This document shows positions 44,563-53,991 of a stretch of 58,884 nt of DNA, in pieces. Below the pieces are notes generated by a model, which made no database searches, was not told the origin of the DNA, and was given only the letters and a program-made list of their open reading frames with translations. The first letter of the stretch is position 1. The number at the start of each line of letters is the position of its first letter. This DNA comes from Candidatus Merdinaster equi. GTDB taxonomy: Bacteria; Bacillota; Clostridia; Lachnospirales; Lachnospiraceae. The stretch is taken from the NCBI GenBank assembly GCA_018064935.1, contig JAGHUF010000008.1, positions 1 to 58,884 on the forward strand. Reading direction: 5' to 3'. The position numbers were made by a program, and so were the translations under genes.

Positions 44563-44593
44563 CAAAAGGAACGGAATTACTCCCGTCCTTTTA
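44563..44593 (-). terminator. Terminator of the L,D-transpeptidase gene
   Basis: AAAAGGACGG / CCGTTCCTTTT stem with an eight-base loop; a T-rich tail follows on the minus strand. Only 24 bases separate it from the signalling operon's first start codon, so that operon's promoter must overlap it or the terminator must be leaky. Confidence 0.8.
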
Positions 44594-44603
44594 TGCTATC
44601 CTA

Positions 44604-45410
44604 TCAGTTCTTTATTGGCTTCGTTGACAGGCAGGTAGCCAGAATATACTTGCCCTTGACAGTCTTGTAGAATACCTTGCCGTCTCCCCTTGTACTATTA
44701 CAGGTTATAGCGCTCACGCGAACAGGATATCCTGCTGGAAGCTTCTTCTCTCTGTACTTGTCATGAGTAAATGGCTCAGACCATACTGAACACTCCTGGG
44801 TTGTGTACATTGTAACAAGCCATGGATTGTCTGCATCAAAGGTCGCTGATGGATCCCAGCCTCTATTTGGATGATCTGTAGGAATCGTGAACTTAATCGG
44901 AATTCCCAGCTTCTCTTTGGGATCATCATAAACTCTTACAGCAGTTCCTGACTTACAATTCTCATATACCCACTTTGCATCTGCGACAGACAATCTGATA
45001 CATCCAGCTGAAGCAGCGCGTCCAAGCTTATTGTACTCTTTGTATTCGATTCTTGATTTATCCTGAATGTAGTATGGAACAGAATGAATCAGCAGGCCCT
45101 GTCCCTGCGAAGAGAAGAGGCATGCATATCTTGCCCACACATCATGAATCATCTTCTTCCACTCAAACTTAGATGATATCTTATAGGTTCCAACAGGTGT
45201 TCCACCATATACTCCTGTAGAACATGCGAAGGTTTTCACCGTGACAGTCTTACCTGCAGAATTAATTCTTGTGATAGTCATTATCTGCTGAGATCTATTG
45301 ACATTAATTGTGTAATTATAATCACCTTTAGCAAAACTATCAGTTTTAGTAATATTTAGTGCCATAACAAGAAGCATTGCACTAAATATTGCGAGCATTA
45401 ATTTTTTCAT
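44604..45410 (-). CDS. Secreted L,D-transpeptidase (YkuD domain)
   Basis: 268 residues. Signal peptide (about 1-27), YkuD domain (about 30-165) with the catalytic block His109 (LLIHSVPY) and RAASAGCIRLS containing the nucleophile Cys137; the usual SHGC is SAGC here, as in many Firmicutes. A C-terminal SH3-like extension (about 195-268) probably binds the wall. These enzymes make 3-3 crosslinks or attach proteins to peptidoglycan. It has its own promoter and terminator between two signalling genes. Confidence 0.9.
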   Translation of the reverse strand: MKKLMLAIFSAMLLVMALNITKTDSFAKGDYNYTINVNRSQQIMTITRINSAGKTVTVKTFACSTGVYGGTPVGTYKISSKFEWKKMIHDVWARYACLFSSQGQGLLIHSVPYYIQDKSRIEYKEYNKLGRAASAGCIRLSVADAKWVYENCKSGTAVRVYDDPKEKLGIPIKFTIPTDHPNRGWDPSATFDADNPWLVTMYTTQECSVWSEPFTHDKYREKKLPAGYPVRVSAITCNSTRGDGKVFYKTVKGKYILATCLSTKPIKN

Positions 45411-45459
45411 TTCATAATATCCTTTTTTTCGTTTCCTACGTAAGCGTACAGCCTAGAAA

Positions 45460-45489
45460 ATTATACTATACAGCTTGTTTTTTGTCCAA
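45460..45489 (-). promoter_or_regulatory. Promoter of the L,D-transpeptidase gene
   Basis: TTGGAC (45484-45489) and TATAAT (45460-45465) on the minus strand, 18-base spacer, about 50 bases before the start codon. It begins right behind the terminator of the upstream gene. Confidence 0.7.
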
Positions 45490-45491
45490 TG

Positions 45492-45531
45492 GAAAGGCGT
45501 TTGGATTCATTCTTTATAATCTCCAAACGCC
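45492..45531 (-). terminator. Terminator behind the membrane HD-GYP/GGDEF gene
   Basis: GGCGTTTGGA / TCCAAACGCC perfect 10-base stem with a 16-base loop, then TTTCC on the minus strand. The T-run is short. Confidence 0.7.
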
Positions 45532-45559
45532 CTCTGCAAACTGACTATTCGTTAGGCAA

Positions 45560-47860
45560 CTACTTCTCATCCTTCTTATCCCTGACAAGAAGAGGACTCA
45601 CCTCATATCTTGGAATCAGGTCCGAATCAGAATTCATCTTGTAGAAAGAAGCAAAAATTCGGTTCATAATATCATCCACATTCGAGTTACCAGCCTCGAG
45701 CAGAACAATAAGGTACTGCATTGAAGAATAGCGTGTACAGATATCTACATTTCGAATTGTATTCTTAATTGCCATTCCCATATACTGCATGCTCTTCTCA
45801 ATGTCATCAATATACATTGTCTTATTCTGCCTTGAATCAAGCGTGACTAGAACAACGCTGCAGGAATGATTGTATCTCTCGCAGACTTTAAGAAGATAAT
45901 CATACATCTTGGCGAACTGTCTGTGTTCGACATCAAGTGCTCCATCATACTCTCCCACACCCTCTATGATTTTGGTTACCTGATTGATGTCAACATGATT
46001 ATTCACATTATCAGAATCTAATTCCTCATGATAAATATAGAATCCTGCTTTGCCAGCCTGTTTTACGTGATAGAGCGCTTTATCCGCCTTACTAAGCACA
46101 GTCGAATACAAATCATTAGGCGTAGTGAGACATACTCCTGAAGAGAGTGTAGCGATGCTTATTGAAGAATCATTCTCTATCGCTGCCTTGAAATCAGCCT
46201 TGATTGTTTCAAGTGTCTTAACTACAGTTTCCTCATTTACATCATCGAGATACAGAAGGAACTCGTCTCCACCCACTCTGCAGGCAACACCTTTCTCCGC
46301 ATATTTTCCAATAACCTCGCCCAGATATTTGAGCGCTTTATCTCCACATTTATGTCCATAGCGGTCATTAATGGTCTTGAGATTATCCATATCGCAGAAC
46401 ACCAGCGCTCCTGGCTTATTTTTCATAAGTTCAACGATTTTTTCCTCACCGCTACCTCTTAACATGAGTCCTGTAAGATAATCTGTAGATGTACCAGAAT
46501 TGCTTGATCTCATAGTATTAACGACAGCTGACAGAAGCCTTTCAGCCTCTTCATTTATTATGCTACCGCTATCAACAACCTCTTCCACTTCCTTCTTGGA
46601 TTCGACCTTATCAATTTCTCCAGCTTCTAACAATTCCAGGAATGCATCTGCCACATCCGGATCAAACTGAATGCCTCTGTTCTTGGTAATCTCATTTATT
46701 ATTATCTCTCTCGAGAGAGGCTTTCTATAGATTCTTTCAGAATTCATTGCGTCAAAAGAATCAGCAACCGCTACGATTCGTGCTCCAATAGAATTCTCAT
46801 CTCCCTTAAGTCCCTCGGGATAGCCTTTTCCGTCATATCGCTCGTGATGATGCCTTGCAATGTCAGCCGTGTATGAGATGACATCAATATTCTTGAGAAT
46901 GTCCGCACCAATACTGCTGTGTTTTTTGATAATCTCATATTCCTCATCTGTGAGCCTAAGTGGCTTATTCAGAATTGTATCTGGAACACCTATTTTACCA
47001 ATGTCATGAAGGGTGGCTGCATACTTAATATTCGACACCTCTTCCTCGGGAAGACCCATCTTACGGGCAATTAGTGCAGAATACTCACTCACTCGATTAG
47101 AATGACCTCTTGTGTATTCGTCCTTTGCTTCAATCGTGTCTGAGAGTGTCTTAATCAGAAGCAGCGTCATCTCCTCAGCCTGCTTCTTCTGCTGTTCCAT
47201 CTTCTCCTCTTTTACACGCAGCTCAACTACTTCCTTCTCATGGCGTATTACTTCCTGAGCCGATTTGTGATAATTGTACCTGGTCGCAAGAAGGAATCTG
47301 CTAACGATTGTCTGAATAATTGCAAATACAAGGTAATTATACAAATCAGCTGAATCACCACCTCCCGGTGCCCAGATGAGCATACTTAGCATCGTAAGAT
47401 TCGCAATTGTATTGAGTACAAAATAGAATCTGGCATTGACATACATGCACGCTGGTACACACAGAAGAATTGTCATTATTATTATCGGGCTGCACTTCTG
47501 AGATTTCAGACAGTCAAGGTATGTTATCGACAGCGCCCATGCAGTAATAAGTGTACTGTATATAGGGCTTAACCACTTCATAATGACATAGCGCTTATCA
47601 TAATCCCTATTGCAATATATAACCATAACCAGTGCTATTACACTCGCAATAAGCAGTGACAGGTAGCACGCTCTGTACCAGGGGCCTATCCACCCGAATC
47701 TCTGCGCATGATTCCAGCAGTTGATATAGAAAAATAACTCAAACAGAATTATGCACACCAAAACAACACATGTACTCTTGATACATGTCTTTACAATGTT
47801 TTTTACCAATTCATCCTGGTTAACTGTTACTTCACCAGTTTCTTTACTTCTTCCTATCAT
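45560..47860 (-). CDS. Membrane HD-GYP/GGDEF protein with extra C-terminal domain
   Basis: 766 residues. About six membrane helices (25-195), a coiled coil (200-232), HD-GYP with HDIGKIGVPD (HD at about 285) and HHERYDGKGYP (338-348), GGDEF with CDMDNLKTINDRYGH and an intact GGDEF (530-534), then a C-terminal region (about 630-745) with RNVDICTRYSSMQYLIVLL homologous to that of the 42490-44538 product. Likely a bifunctional c-di-GMP enzyme reporting on a membrane signal. It is the last gene of the protease cluster (30-base gap to the M4 gene), which suggests shared regulation. AAGGG precedes the start. Confidence 0.92.
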   Translation of the reverse strand: MIGRSKETGEVTVNQDELVKNIVKTCIKSTCVVLVCIILFELFFYINCWNHAQRFGWIGPWYRACYLSLLIASVIALVMVIYCNRDYDKRYVIMKWLSPIYSTLITAWALSITYLDCLKSQKCSPIIIMTILLCVPACMYVNARFYFVLNTIANLTMLSMLIWAPGGGDSADLYNYLVFAIIQTIVSRFLLATRYNYHKSAQEVIRHEKEVVELRVKEEKMEQQKKQAEEMTLLLIKTLSDTIEAKDEYTRGHSNRVSEYSALIARKMGLPEEEVSNIKYAATLHDIGKIGVPDTILNKPLRLTDEEYEIIKKHSSIGADILKNIDVISYTADIARHHHERYDGKGYPEGLKGDENSIGARIVAVADSFDAMNSERIYRKPLSREIIINEITKNRGIQFDPDVADAFLELLEAGEIDKVESKKEVEEVVDSGSIINEEAERLLSAVVNTMRSSNSGTSTDYLTGLMLRGSGEEKIVELMKNKPGALVFCDMDNLKTINDRYGHKCGDKALKYLGEVIGKYAEKGVACRVGGDEFLLYLDDVNEETVVKTLETIKADFKAAIENDSSISIATLSSGVCLTTPNDLYSTVLSKADKALYHVKQAGKAGFYIYHEELDSDNVNNHVDINQVTKIIEGVGEYDGALDVEHRQFAKMYDYLLKVCERYNHSCSVVLVTLDSRQNKTMYIDDIEKSMQYMGMAIKNTIRNVDICTRYSSMQYLIVLLEAGNSNVDDIMNRIFASFYKMNSDSDLIPRYEVSPLLVRDKKDEK

Positions 47861-47890
47861 ATGTAGCCCTTATAACAGCAATCATTGTTT

Positions 47891-50449
47891 TCAGTCGTTA
47901 GACACAACAACACAGATAAGATTATACTCACCTGCTTTCATAGAAGGTGTCTTTGTCGAGATATAGAAAACACCCTCCATATCAAATGATATTATTCCCT
48001 TCTCGCATACTTCAGGATGCGCGCTTCTAACGTATTCCTCTATTCCAACAACCGTCTCATTTGCATGAGGATAGAATGTCTGCCCAACCTGAACATGTTC
48101 CTCTCTTACATGTATCACAAAGTTCGTAGTCATCTGTATATTATCAAAATCGTCACTCAGGTATATGACGCTCTGCATCTGATTCTCTTCTCTATCAGCG
48201 ATAAACAGTTTTGGAATAATTGGCATATGCTGTGTCAGCGTCAGTTTATTCACGCCATTCCTATTCACCTCAAAAGGTGCCACACTGTTTACAGAGGTTT
48301 CACCTTCAGAAATGGCATTTCTAATTCCGATTCTATGGCTATCAAGGAAGTTCGAATCTCCGCAGTCAAAGGTATAATAATAATTGACCTGTTCAGAGGC
48401 ATCTATTTTATTCTGCAAAGTCTCATAATGACCTAAAAAGCCATATTCATCAACAACTCTCATAGCCAGTTTTCTCTGACCTTCGTTCAAACCTACTGCA
48501 GCACTGGCAAGCGCAAGATAATGCCCCATATCCACAAAATCTGTTCCCAGAGTGGTCATATACATCGTTTCAAACCACAAATCCAGATCCTTAGCGAAGG
48601 ACAATCTTTCTTCCCCTTCGCGGAGTTCGCTTTCCGGCATCTTATTCATAATATATGCCGCATAGGATGGAATTCCGCTGTTATAATGCACACCACCATT
48701 ATCAAGATATGGCATTAATACCGTGTTATCATTTTCAAAAGTCTGCGCGTAATTTGGACCGTATTTATACATTGGCTTATTCAGAAGCGTAGGATCATTC
48801 AAAATTCTAATTGGCTGCTCAGCTCTGCCTCCAAACGTCCAACCGTGGTCTTCGTATTGATTTACAAGCAAAATAGCAATGATATCTGCAAAGCCCTCCA
48901 CCATTGCTCCAGGTTCATTCGAGTAGTCAAATGTAGTCAGCTGAAAATTAATACCATGCGTGTATTCATGCGCCATTACCTCTGTTTCAATAGCACAACC
49001 GCTCGAAGGACTCGTGGTAATAACATTCCAGCCATTTAGTTTTCCGTCGTTCGCGGCATTACGTACAAAATCCATCTCGCTCTCAGGATATGCCCCATCG
49101 CACCAGTACACCTGCAAAAGGATTGGCAGACCATCTGAGCCGACAGAATTAAAACCATAGCAGTCTGCGAACATATCATATACCTGAATCAAAGTGTTAT
49201 ATGACCCAATCACATAGTTCGGATCCATGAAGTATTCTATTGTATAGCTTTCTTCTCCGTCCGATTCTTCCTTTGTCGGTATAACAAAATGCCAGCTATC
49301 TAAATCCGCCGGATTATCTGAAACCACGAAATTATATCCATAATCATAGAAATTGGTAACTGCAATCTCTCTGTTTACATCCGCCAGGTAATAGAGCTGC
49401 GTCTGAGGGTCATACATGACAGGAACTGTCACCTCGTATGACGCTTCCATCGGATAGTCCGGCGACAGCTTCTGTGCCCACTCTGTCGATAGAACATAGG
49501 TATACTCTCCGCCGCATTCCATTCCATCAAAAACACTATCCTGTGTAGGATACGAATTCATCGCATTATCAGAGAATGCCATATGATCTGTCAGATAGGT
49601 TGAAACTATATAATCTTCGTCATTCTCAAGACCTGCGGCCAGGGCATATACTACATATACCTTATATTTTCTTGTCCATGGAAGCTCTTGGTCCTCTTGC
49701 GTCGCATCCGTAATTATTTGATATGTTGGAATCTGATTTCCATAAGAATAATGTACTGCAGTCCCAATATCGTCCCAATACTTAAAGACGGTCATATCCT
49801 CATATATATGAACCCCATCTGCAGCACAGCTCTTTACAATTTCATGTGCTTCGTCTTTTGTAAGAAAATCATAGCCCATAGCCCGCAAATCATTATTTAG
49901 CGGCATCAAATAGGCAGATACTCCGCGGCTGATCCCACTTGCATCCACAATCACCTTTACCTGAGTAGGAAAGAATATTGCCGGTTCTTCCTTGCCGTCC
50001 TTTTCGAGCGTAAGCACCTGATCAAACAGATAATAGGTATATCCAGAAATAGGACTCACATCAACTCTTCGCAATGACAATTCAACATCATCCAGCATGA
50101 GAAGGCTGTTAAGGTGATCCAGACTTGCAAGAGCCTCCTCTCCATTTGTAATCTTATCATTACAATATGTATTTCCAAGAAAAGTTAGTCGTCCATTTGC
50201 ATCAAAACGTGTGATTAGATTTTCCACCGCAACATTGTTGAGAGCCGCGATATCTTCAAGCGAATAGTCCACCTCTTCAAGCTCTTCCCCTGCCTGAGTC
50301 GATGTCAAACCATAACTTTCCTTTTCACTTCCATAACCTTCCGCCTTTGCATTCAGAGAATATCCAAATAACATTCCGGATATCATAACCCCTGCTAGGC
50401 TACCTGCTAATAATCTACCCGTTAATAATCGATGTCCTAAAATACTCAT
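47891..50449 (-). CDS. Secreted M4 (thermolysin-family) metalloprotease
   Basis: 852 residues. Signal/anchor segment (about 12-35), propeptide with FTP/PepSY-like features, and an M4 catalytic domain: zinc site HEYTH (494-498), third ligand Glu518 in GAMVEGFADI exactly 20 residues after the second His, and the transition-state histidine in NGGVHYNSGIPSYAAY (about 588). About 260 residues follow the catalytic part and are beta-rich. All catalytic residues are present. The start at 50449 follows GGGG six bases upstream; other starts up to 50488 are possible. It is paired with a membrane protease gene and a second M4 gene. Confidence 0.9.
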   Translation of the reverse strand: MSILGHRLLTGRLLAGSLAGVMISGMLFGYSLNAKAEGYGSEKESYGLTSTQAGEELEEVDYSLEDIAALNNVAVENLITRFDANGRLTFLGNTYCNDKITNGEEALASLDHLNSLLMLDDVELSLRRVDVSPISGYTYYLFDQVLTLEKDGKEEPAIFFPTQVKVIVDASGISRGVSAYLMPLNNDLRAMGYDFLTKDEAHEIVKSCAADGVHIYEDMTVFKYWDDIGTAVHYSYGNQIPTYQIITDATQEDQELPWTRKYKVYVVYALAAGLENDEDYIVSTYLTDHMAFSDNAMNSYPTQDSVFDGMECGGEYTYVLSTEWAQKLSPDYPMEASYEVTVPVMYDPQTQLYYLADVNREIAVTNFYDYGYNFVVSDNPADLDSWHFVIPTKEESDGEESYTIEYFMDPNYVIGSYNTLIQVYDMFADCYGFNSVGSDGLPILLQVYWCDGAYPESEMDFVRNAANDGKLNGWNVITTSPSSGCAIETEVMAHEYTHGINFQLTTFDYSNEPGAMVEGFADIIAILLVNQYEDHGWTFGGRAEQPIRILNDPTLLNKPMYKYGPNYAQTFENDNTVLMPYLDNGGVHYNSGIPSYAAYIMNKMPESELREGEERLSFAKDLDLWFETMYMTTLGTDFVDMGHYLALASAAVGLNEGQRKLAMRVVDEYGFLGHYETLQNKIDASEQVNYYYTFDCGDSNFLDSHRIGIRNAISEGETSVNSVAPFEVNRNGVNKLTLTQHMPIIPKLFIADREENQMQSVIYLSDDFDNIQMTTNFVIHVREEHVQVGQTFYPHANETVVGIEEYVRSAHPEVCEKGIISFDMEGVFYISTKTPSMKAGEYNLICVVVSND

Positions 50450-50471
50450 ACTTATCCCCATTTCTAATCTT

Positions 50472-51383
50472 TTACAACATTGTATCATCTTTCCAAATGT
50501 TCGTCTCTTTTACACACTTCTTTTTTCCCAAAAAGTATATACCCACACATACTATACTGCATAAAATCAGGGCAAAAACTGTTCCTTCAACTCCCAAATT
50601 TACATCATAGGCAAAATTGTTTGTTCCCGCATCAAGTTTAAACATGCTTAATGGAACTACCATACCAGTGTTTGGAAGTCCGAAAATTATGTTTTGCGTA
50701 AAATTCCAGGTTGCATGCGCAACAATAGTAATCCAAATACTGTCAAAATAATATACAACAAGCGAATACATAATAGATATCGCTATAAGAACTAATATTA
50801 AAACAAGCGACATTCCCGGAACACCGATATGAATTATCACAAAGAATAACCCATTTCCAAATATGGCAATCGCGGGCCACTTGGGGAAATTCTTTCTAAG
50901 TCTCTGATATACAAAAACCCTGGTTACTAATTCCTCAGCACCGGATTGAACTAATACTGCTGTAAATAGTAATATAAACTCCCAGATGCCTAAGCCAACA
51001 TAATGTATCTGAATTGCTCCGCTACCAATAGCTGACAATACAAGTATCAGATTCAAGCCTACTCCCAACGAGAGCCCTCCTAAAAGAGTCGCCTTTATAT
51101 TATTCCCCTTCATTTTCGGTGAAAACACCTTAAACATGGGCCTATATTTCTTAAAAAGTGCAAAAATAATCAATCCTACAATCCATATATCAATAAACTC
51201 AAAATAAGCAGCCCAAGTAACAGCTAAGTCCTCTCCCATCAAAGTAAATAAATCAATTCCCCAAAAATTAGGAAGTGTAATTAACAGGAAATAACTCACA
51301 TACCAACTCTCATGAATTAATAGCCATCCAATAACTAATGTCAGAACAACATCAAACGCAGGATGCTGAATAATCTTCTTCAT
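50472..51383 (-). CDS. CPBP-family intramembrane metalloprotease (Abi/Rce1-like)
   Basis: 303 residues, about eight membrane helices. The three CPBP motifs are visible: GAEELVTRVFVYQRLR (EE-x3-R), FFVIIHIG (F-x3-H) and IVAHATWNF (H-x3-N). Members cleave membrane-embedded substrates or provide bacteriocin immunity. It lies between two M4 protease genes, so a part in their maturation or in self-protection is possible but unproven. The start at 51383 has GAGGGG ten bases upstream. Confidence 0.9.
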   Translation of the reverse strand: MKKIIQHPAFDVVLTLVIGWLLIHESWYVSYFLLITLPNFWGIDLFTLMGEDLAVTWAAYFEFIDIWIVGLIIFALFKKYRPMFKVFSPKMKGNNIKATLLGGLSLGVGLNLILVLSAIGSGAIQIHYVGLGIWEFILLFTAVLVQSGAEELVTRVFVYQRLRKNFPKWPAIAIFGNGLFFVIIHIGVPGMSLVLILVLIAISIMYSLVVYYFDSIWITIVAHATWNFTQNIIFGLPNTGMVVPLSMFKLDAGTNNFAYDVNLGVEGTVFALILCSIVCVGIYFLGKKKCVKETNIWKDDTML

Positions 51384-51429
51384 ACTCACGCTTCCCCTCT
51401 CACCTGTCGATTTATACATTCAATTGTTT

Positions 51430-53949
51430 TTATTCTACATATAAAAACAGAAGCTCGTAATTATCTTCCTCATTCAATAAAGAAACACAGTATAAGCCTG
51501 CATTCTCGAAGCAATATGAGGTATCACTTTCTTCGAAAACCAAACTAATCGTCTCTGGATCTTCATCTTCCAAATCGCAGTAGCTGATGCATGACAGCTT
51601 TTCCTCAAACTCAATGACCTCTCCCGGCTTCAGCGTATCGTATGCAATCGGAATCACATTGTTCTCATCCGCCTGCATATCCTCCGCAAAGAAAAATCCA
51701 AACGATTTCCTTTCCCCCTTTATTGAAATATAGATATATGCATCACAGCTTGCTTCCTCCGGTAGATAGTACGTAATCGACAGATTTTCATCGAGCATTC
51801 CCGCAAGATAATATTCATCTTCTTCATAGTTAATAAGCCACACACCGAAGGTGACATCATCTAATTCAGCCGCAGTGTCATCATCAGCAGGAGTCAGGCT
51901 GATCTGATACCCAACTGCACCCTCTTCTTCAATCAGCTTCTCCAAAGCAGAATAATCTCCTGTAAAACCAAGTGTCACGATTGTATCATGAACATACGCA
52001 TTAGTAGCATCATCCAGCCCGACACTATCAGCAGCAAAAAGAAGATATGCTCCCAGTTCTGTGTATCCTGTATTATAGTTGGCACAGTACAATGTCTCTA
52101 AGAACAAATCCACCATCTGCCCCATGGAGAGCGTGGCTGCATCCGGATTCTCATTATTAAACAGAGAATATGCCAGATAATTCACTACACTGCTATTCGA
52201 ATGTACACCACCATTATCAAATTCAGCAGCAAGCGAAGAATCCACTGGCCAGGCATAGTAAGGTCCACCGATATACTTGGCAAACTTAAAATCATATGGA
52301 TTCGCAAAAGATCGAATTGGACTCGAAAATTCACTGCCAACTACATCCTTATATGCCTCATCTTTGTAGCCATACATATATGCAAGAAACTCACCGATAG
52401 AATCTGCATAGCCCTCCATCACTGCGCCCTCTTCATTCGAATACTGAAAATTGGTCAGTGCTCCGTTTATTCCATGTGCAAACTCATGAGTCATAGTACC
52501 AACCTCTACGCAGCCTACAAAGGTGGGACTGGTACCGAATACCGCCCAATCATGCCATTGCCCCATACTGTTTGCATTCATCACCATATCTTCAACCTCT
52601 TCCGGATAATCCCCCCAGCAAAGGTAGGTCAGAAGCAAAATTGGCATTCCTGAGGTATCAATTGAGGTGTAACCATATCTTTCTTTATATATGTGGAATG
52701 CCTTTTCCATCGTAGCATATGCAGTTATCACATACTCTGGATTACAGAAATATTTCTGCCCATCCGGTCCTTCCATGGAAGCAAATCTCCAGCTGTACAA
52801 ATCAGAAGGATCCTCTGTTACCAGTGCATTAACTTCCTGCCCATCATTGAAATCATAACAGTTGGCAACAGCAATACGATCATTATAATCAGCAAGATAG
52901 TACAACTCCTGAGATGGGCTGTACATAATAGGAACTTTTACCTGCATAGTGTCGCCGGCTACGTAACCACCGTTTTCCACCTGTTTTGCCCACTCCATGT
53001 CGATTGTGTATTCGACATATCCACCATCCTCCATGCCTTCAAAAAAGATCTCGGAGGTATATTCATCACTCATAACCTTAAGTGTGGATGTCGCTACACG
53101 GTCCACGATAACCGCTTCATCATTCACCCTGCTGGCATAAACAAGATATATTGTATACGGTTTACCCTCTTTTACTTCATTCGTATATATCACCCATACC
53201 GGAGCAACTCGTACGGATATAATATTCCCCACTGAATTCAGGTCATCCCAGTAACTCAGTTCCGTCATGTCTGAGAAAATTTGTGCCCCGTCCGATAGTT
53301 CACTTTTTACAAGCTCCTCCGCTTCGATCTGATCCACGAAATTGGATTCATCTATTTTTTCCACATCGTCCACTGGGGAAACATCAGCCGAAAAGCCCAT
53401 AACATCCCCTTTATCATTCGCTATAACACGAATCTGTGCATTGGAATAACTGATTACCATATCATCGATATCAGATGACACAACCTGGTTAAATACATAA
53501 TAGGTATATCCACTCACCGGACTCACATCATCACGGAAATATACATACTCACAGCCCTCAGCTCCTGCTAATATTACCAGATCATCAATGCAAGCAAGCG
53601 CATCTTCAGCCGAAAAGACCTTCTTGTCAGTGAAATTAGCTCCCAGGAAATTGACATATCCCTTGTCATCAAGGCTATAGTTCAAATCTTCTACAGTGCA
53701 GGAATTTAGGTTGGCAACAACCTGCAATGCATCATCCACAGTCACAGCGTCACAATAAAGCCATTCATCTGCATCGCTCTGCTCTGCCCCATCTCCATCG
53801 TCTGAAGAATCAGACTGTGAACCATCTGCTGAGGTGTCATTTTGCACACTGCCGGTGTCTGTACTCTGTCCATCTGTTGTAGCACTGCAGCCTGCCATAG
53901 ACAGTACAAGCGCCATAGCCAGCATCATAGCAACGATTTTCTTCTTCAT
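51430..53949 (-). CDS. M4-family metalloprotease lipoprotein
   Basis: 839 residues. Signal peptide and lipobox SMAGC (Cys21), an acidic Ser/Asp linker (25-60), propeptide, then the catalytic domain with HEFAH (488-492), Glu512 in GAVMEGYADS and the catalytic-type histidine in NGGVHSNSSVVNYLAY (about 583). The spacing of zinc ligands is canonical. A C-terminal region of about 170 residues ends DNYELLFLYVE. It is a paralogue of the 47891-50449 product, with the same propeptide layout (ADVSPVSGYTYYVF versus VDVSPISGYTYYLF regions). The lipid anchor would hold the enzyme on the cell surface. Confidence 0.92.
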   Translation of the reverse strand: MKKKIVAMMLAMALVLSMAGCSATTDGQSTDTGSVQNDTSADGSQSDSSDDGDGAEQSDADEWLYCDAVTVDDALQVVANLNSCTVEDLNYSLDDKGYVNFLGANFTDKKVFSAEDALACIDDLVILAGAEGCEYVYFRDDVSPVSGYTYYVFNQVVSSDIDDMVISYSNAQIRVIANDKGDVMGFSADVSPVDDVEKIDESNFVDQIEAEELVKSELSDGAQIFSDMTELSYWDDLNSVGNIISVRVAPVWVIYTNEVKEGKPYTIYLVYASRVNDEAVIVDRVATSTLKVMSDEYTSEIFFEGMEDGGYVEYTIDMEWAKQVENGGYVAGDTMQVKVPIMYSPSQELYYLADYNDRIAVANCYDFNDGQEVNALVTEDPSDLYSWRFASMEGPDGQKYFCNPEYVITAYATMEKAFHIYKERYGYTSIDTSGMPILLLTYLCWGDYPEEVEDMVMNANSMGQWHDWAVFGTSPTFVGCVEVGTMTHEFAHGINGALTNFQYSNEEGAVMEGYADSIGEFLAYMYGYKDEAYKDVVGSEFSSPIRSFANPYDFKFAKYIGGPYYAWPVDSSLAAEFDNGGVHSNSSVVNYLAYSLFNNENPDAATLSMGQMVDLFLETLYCANYNTGYTELGAYLLFAADSVGLDDATNAYVHDTIVTLGFTGDYSALEKLIEEEGAVGYQISLTPADDDTAAELDDVTFGVWLINYEEDEYYLAGMLDENLSITYYLPEEASCDAYIYISIKGERKSFGFFFAEDMQADENNVIPIAYDTLKPGEVIEFEEKLSCISYCDLEDEDPETISLVFEESDTSYCFENAGLYCVSLLNEEDNYELLFLYVE

Positions 53950-53991
53950 AGTGTTCTCAACCTTTCCTGCTTTTCAAATCTTGTCTTTTTT

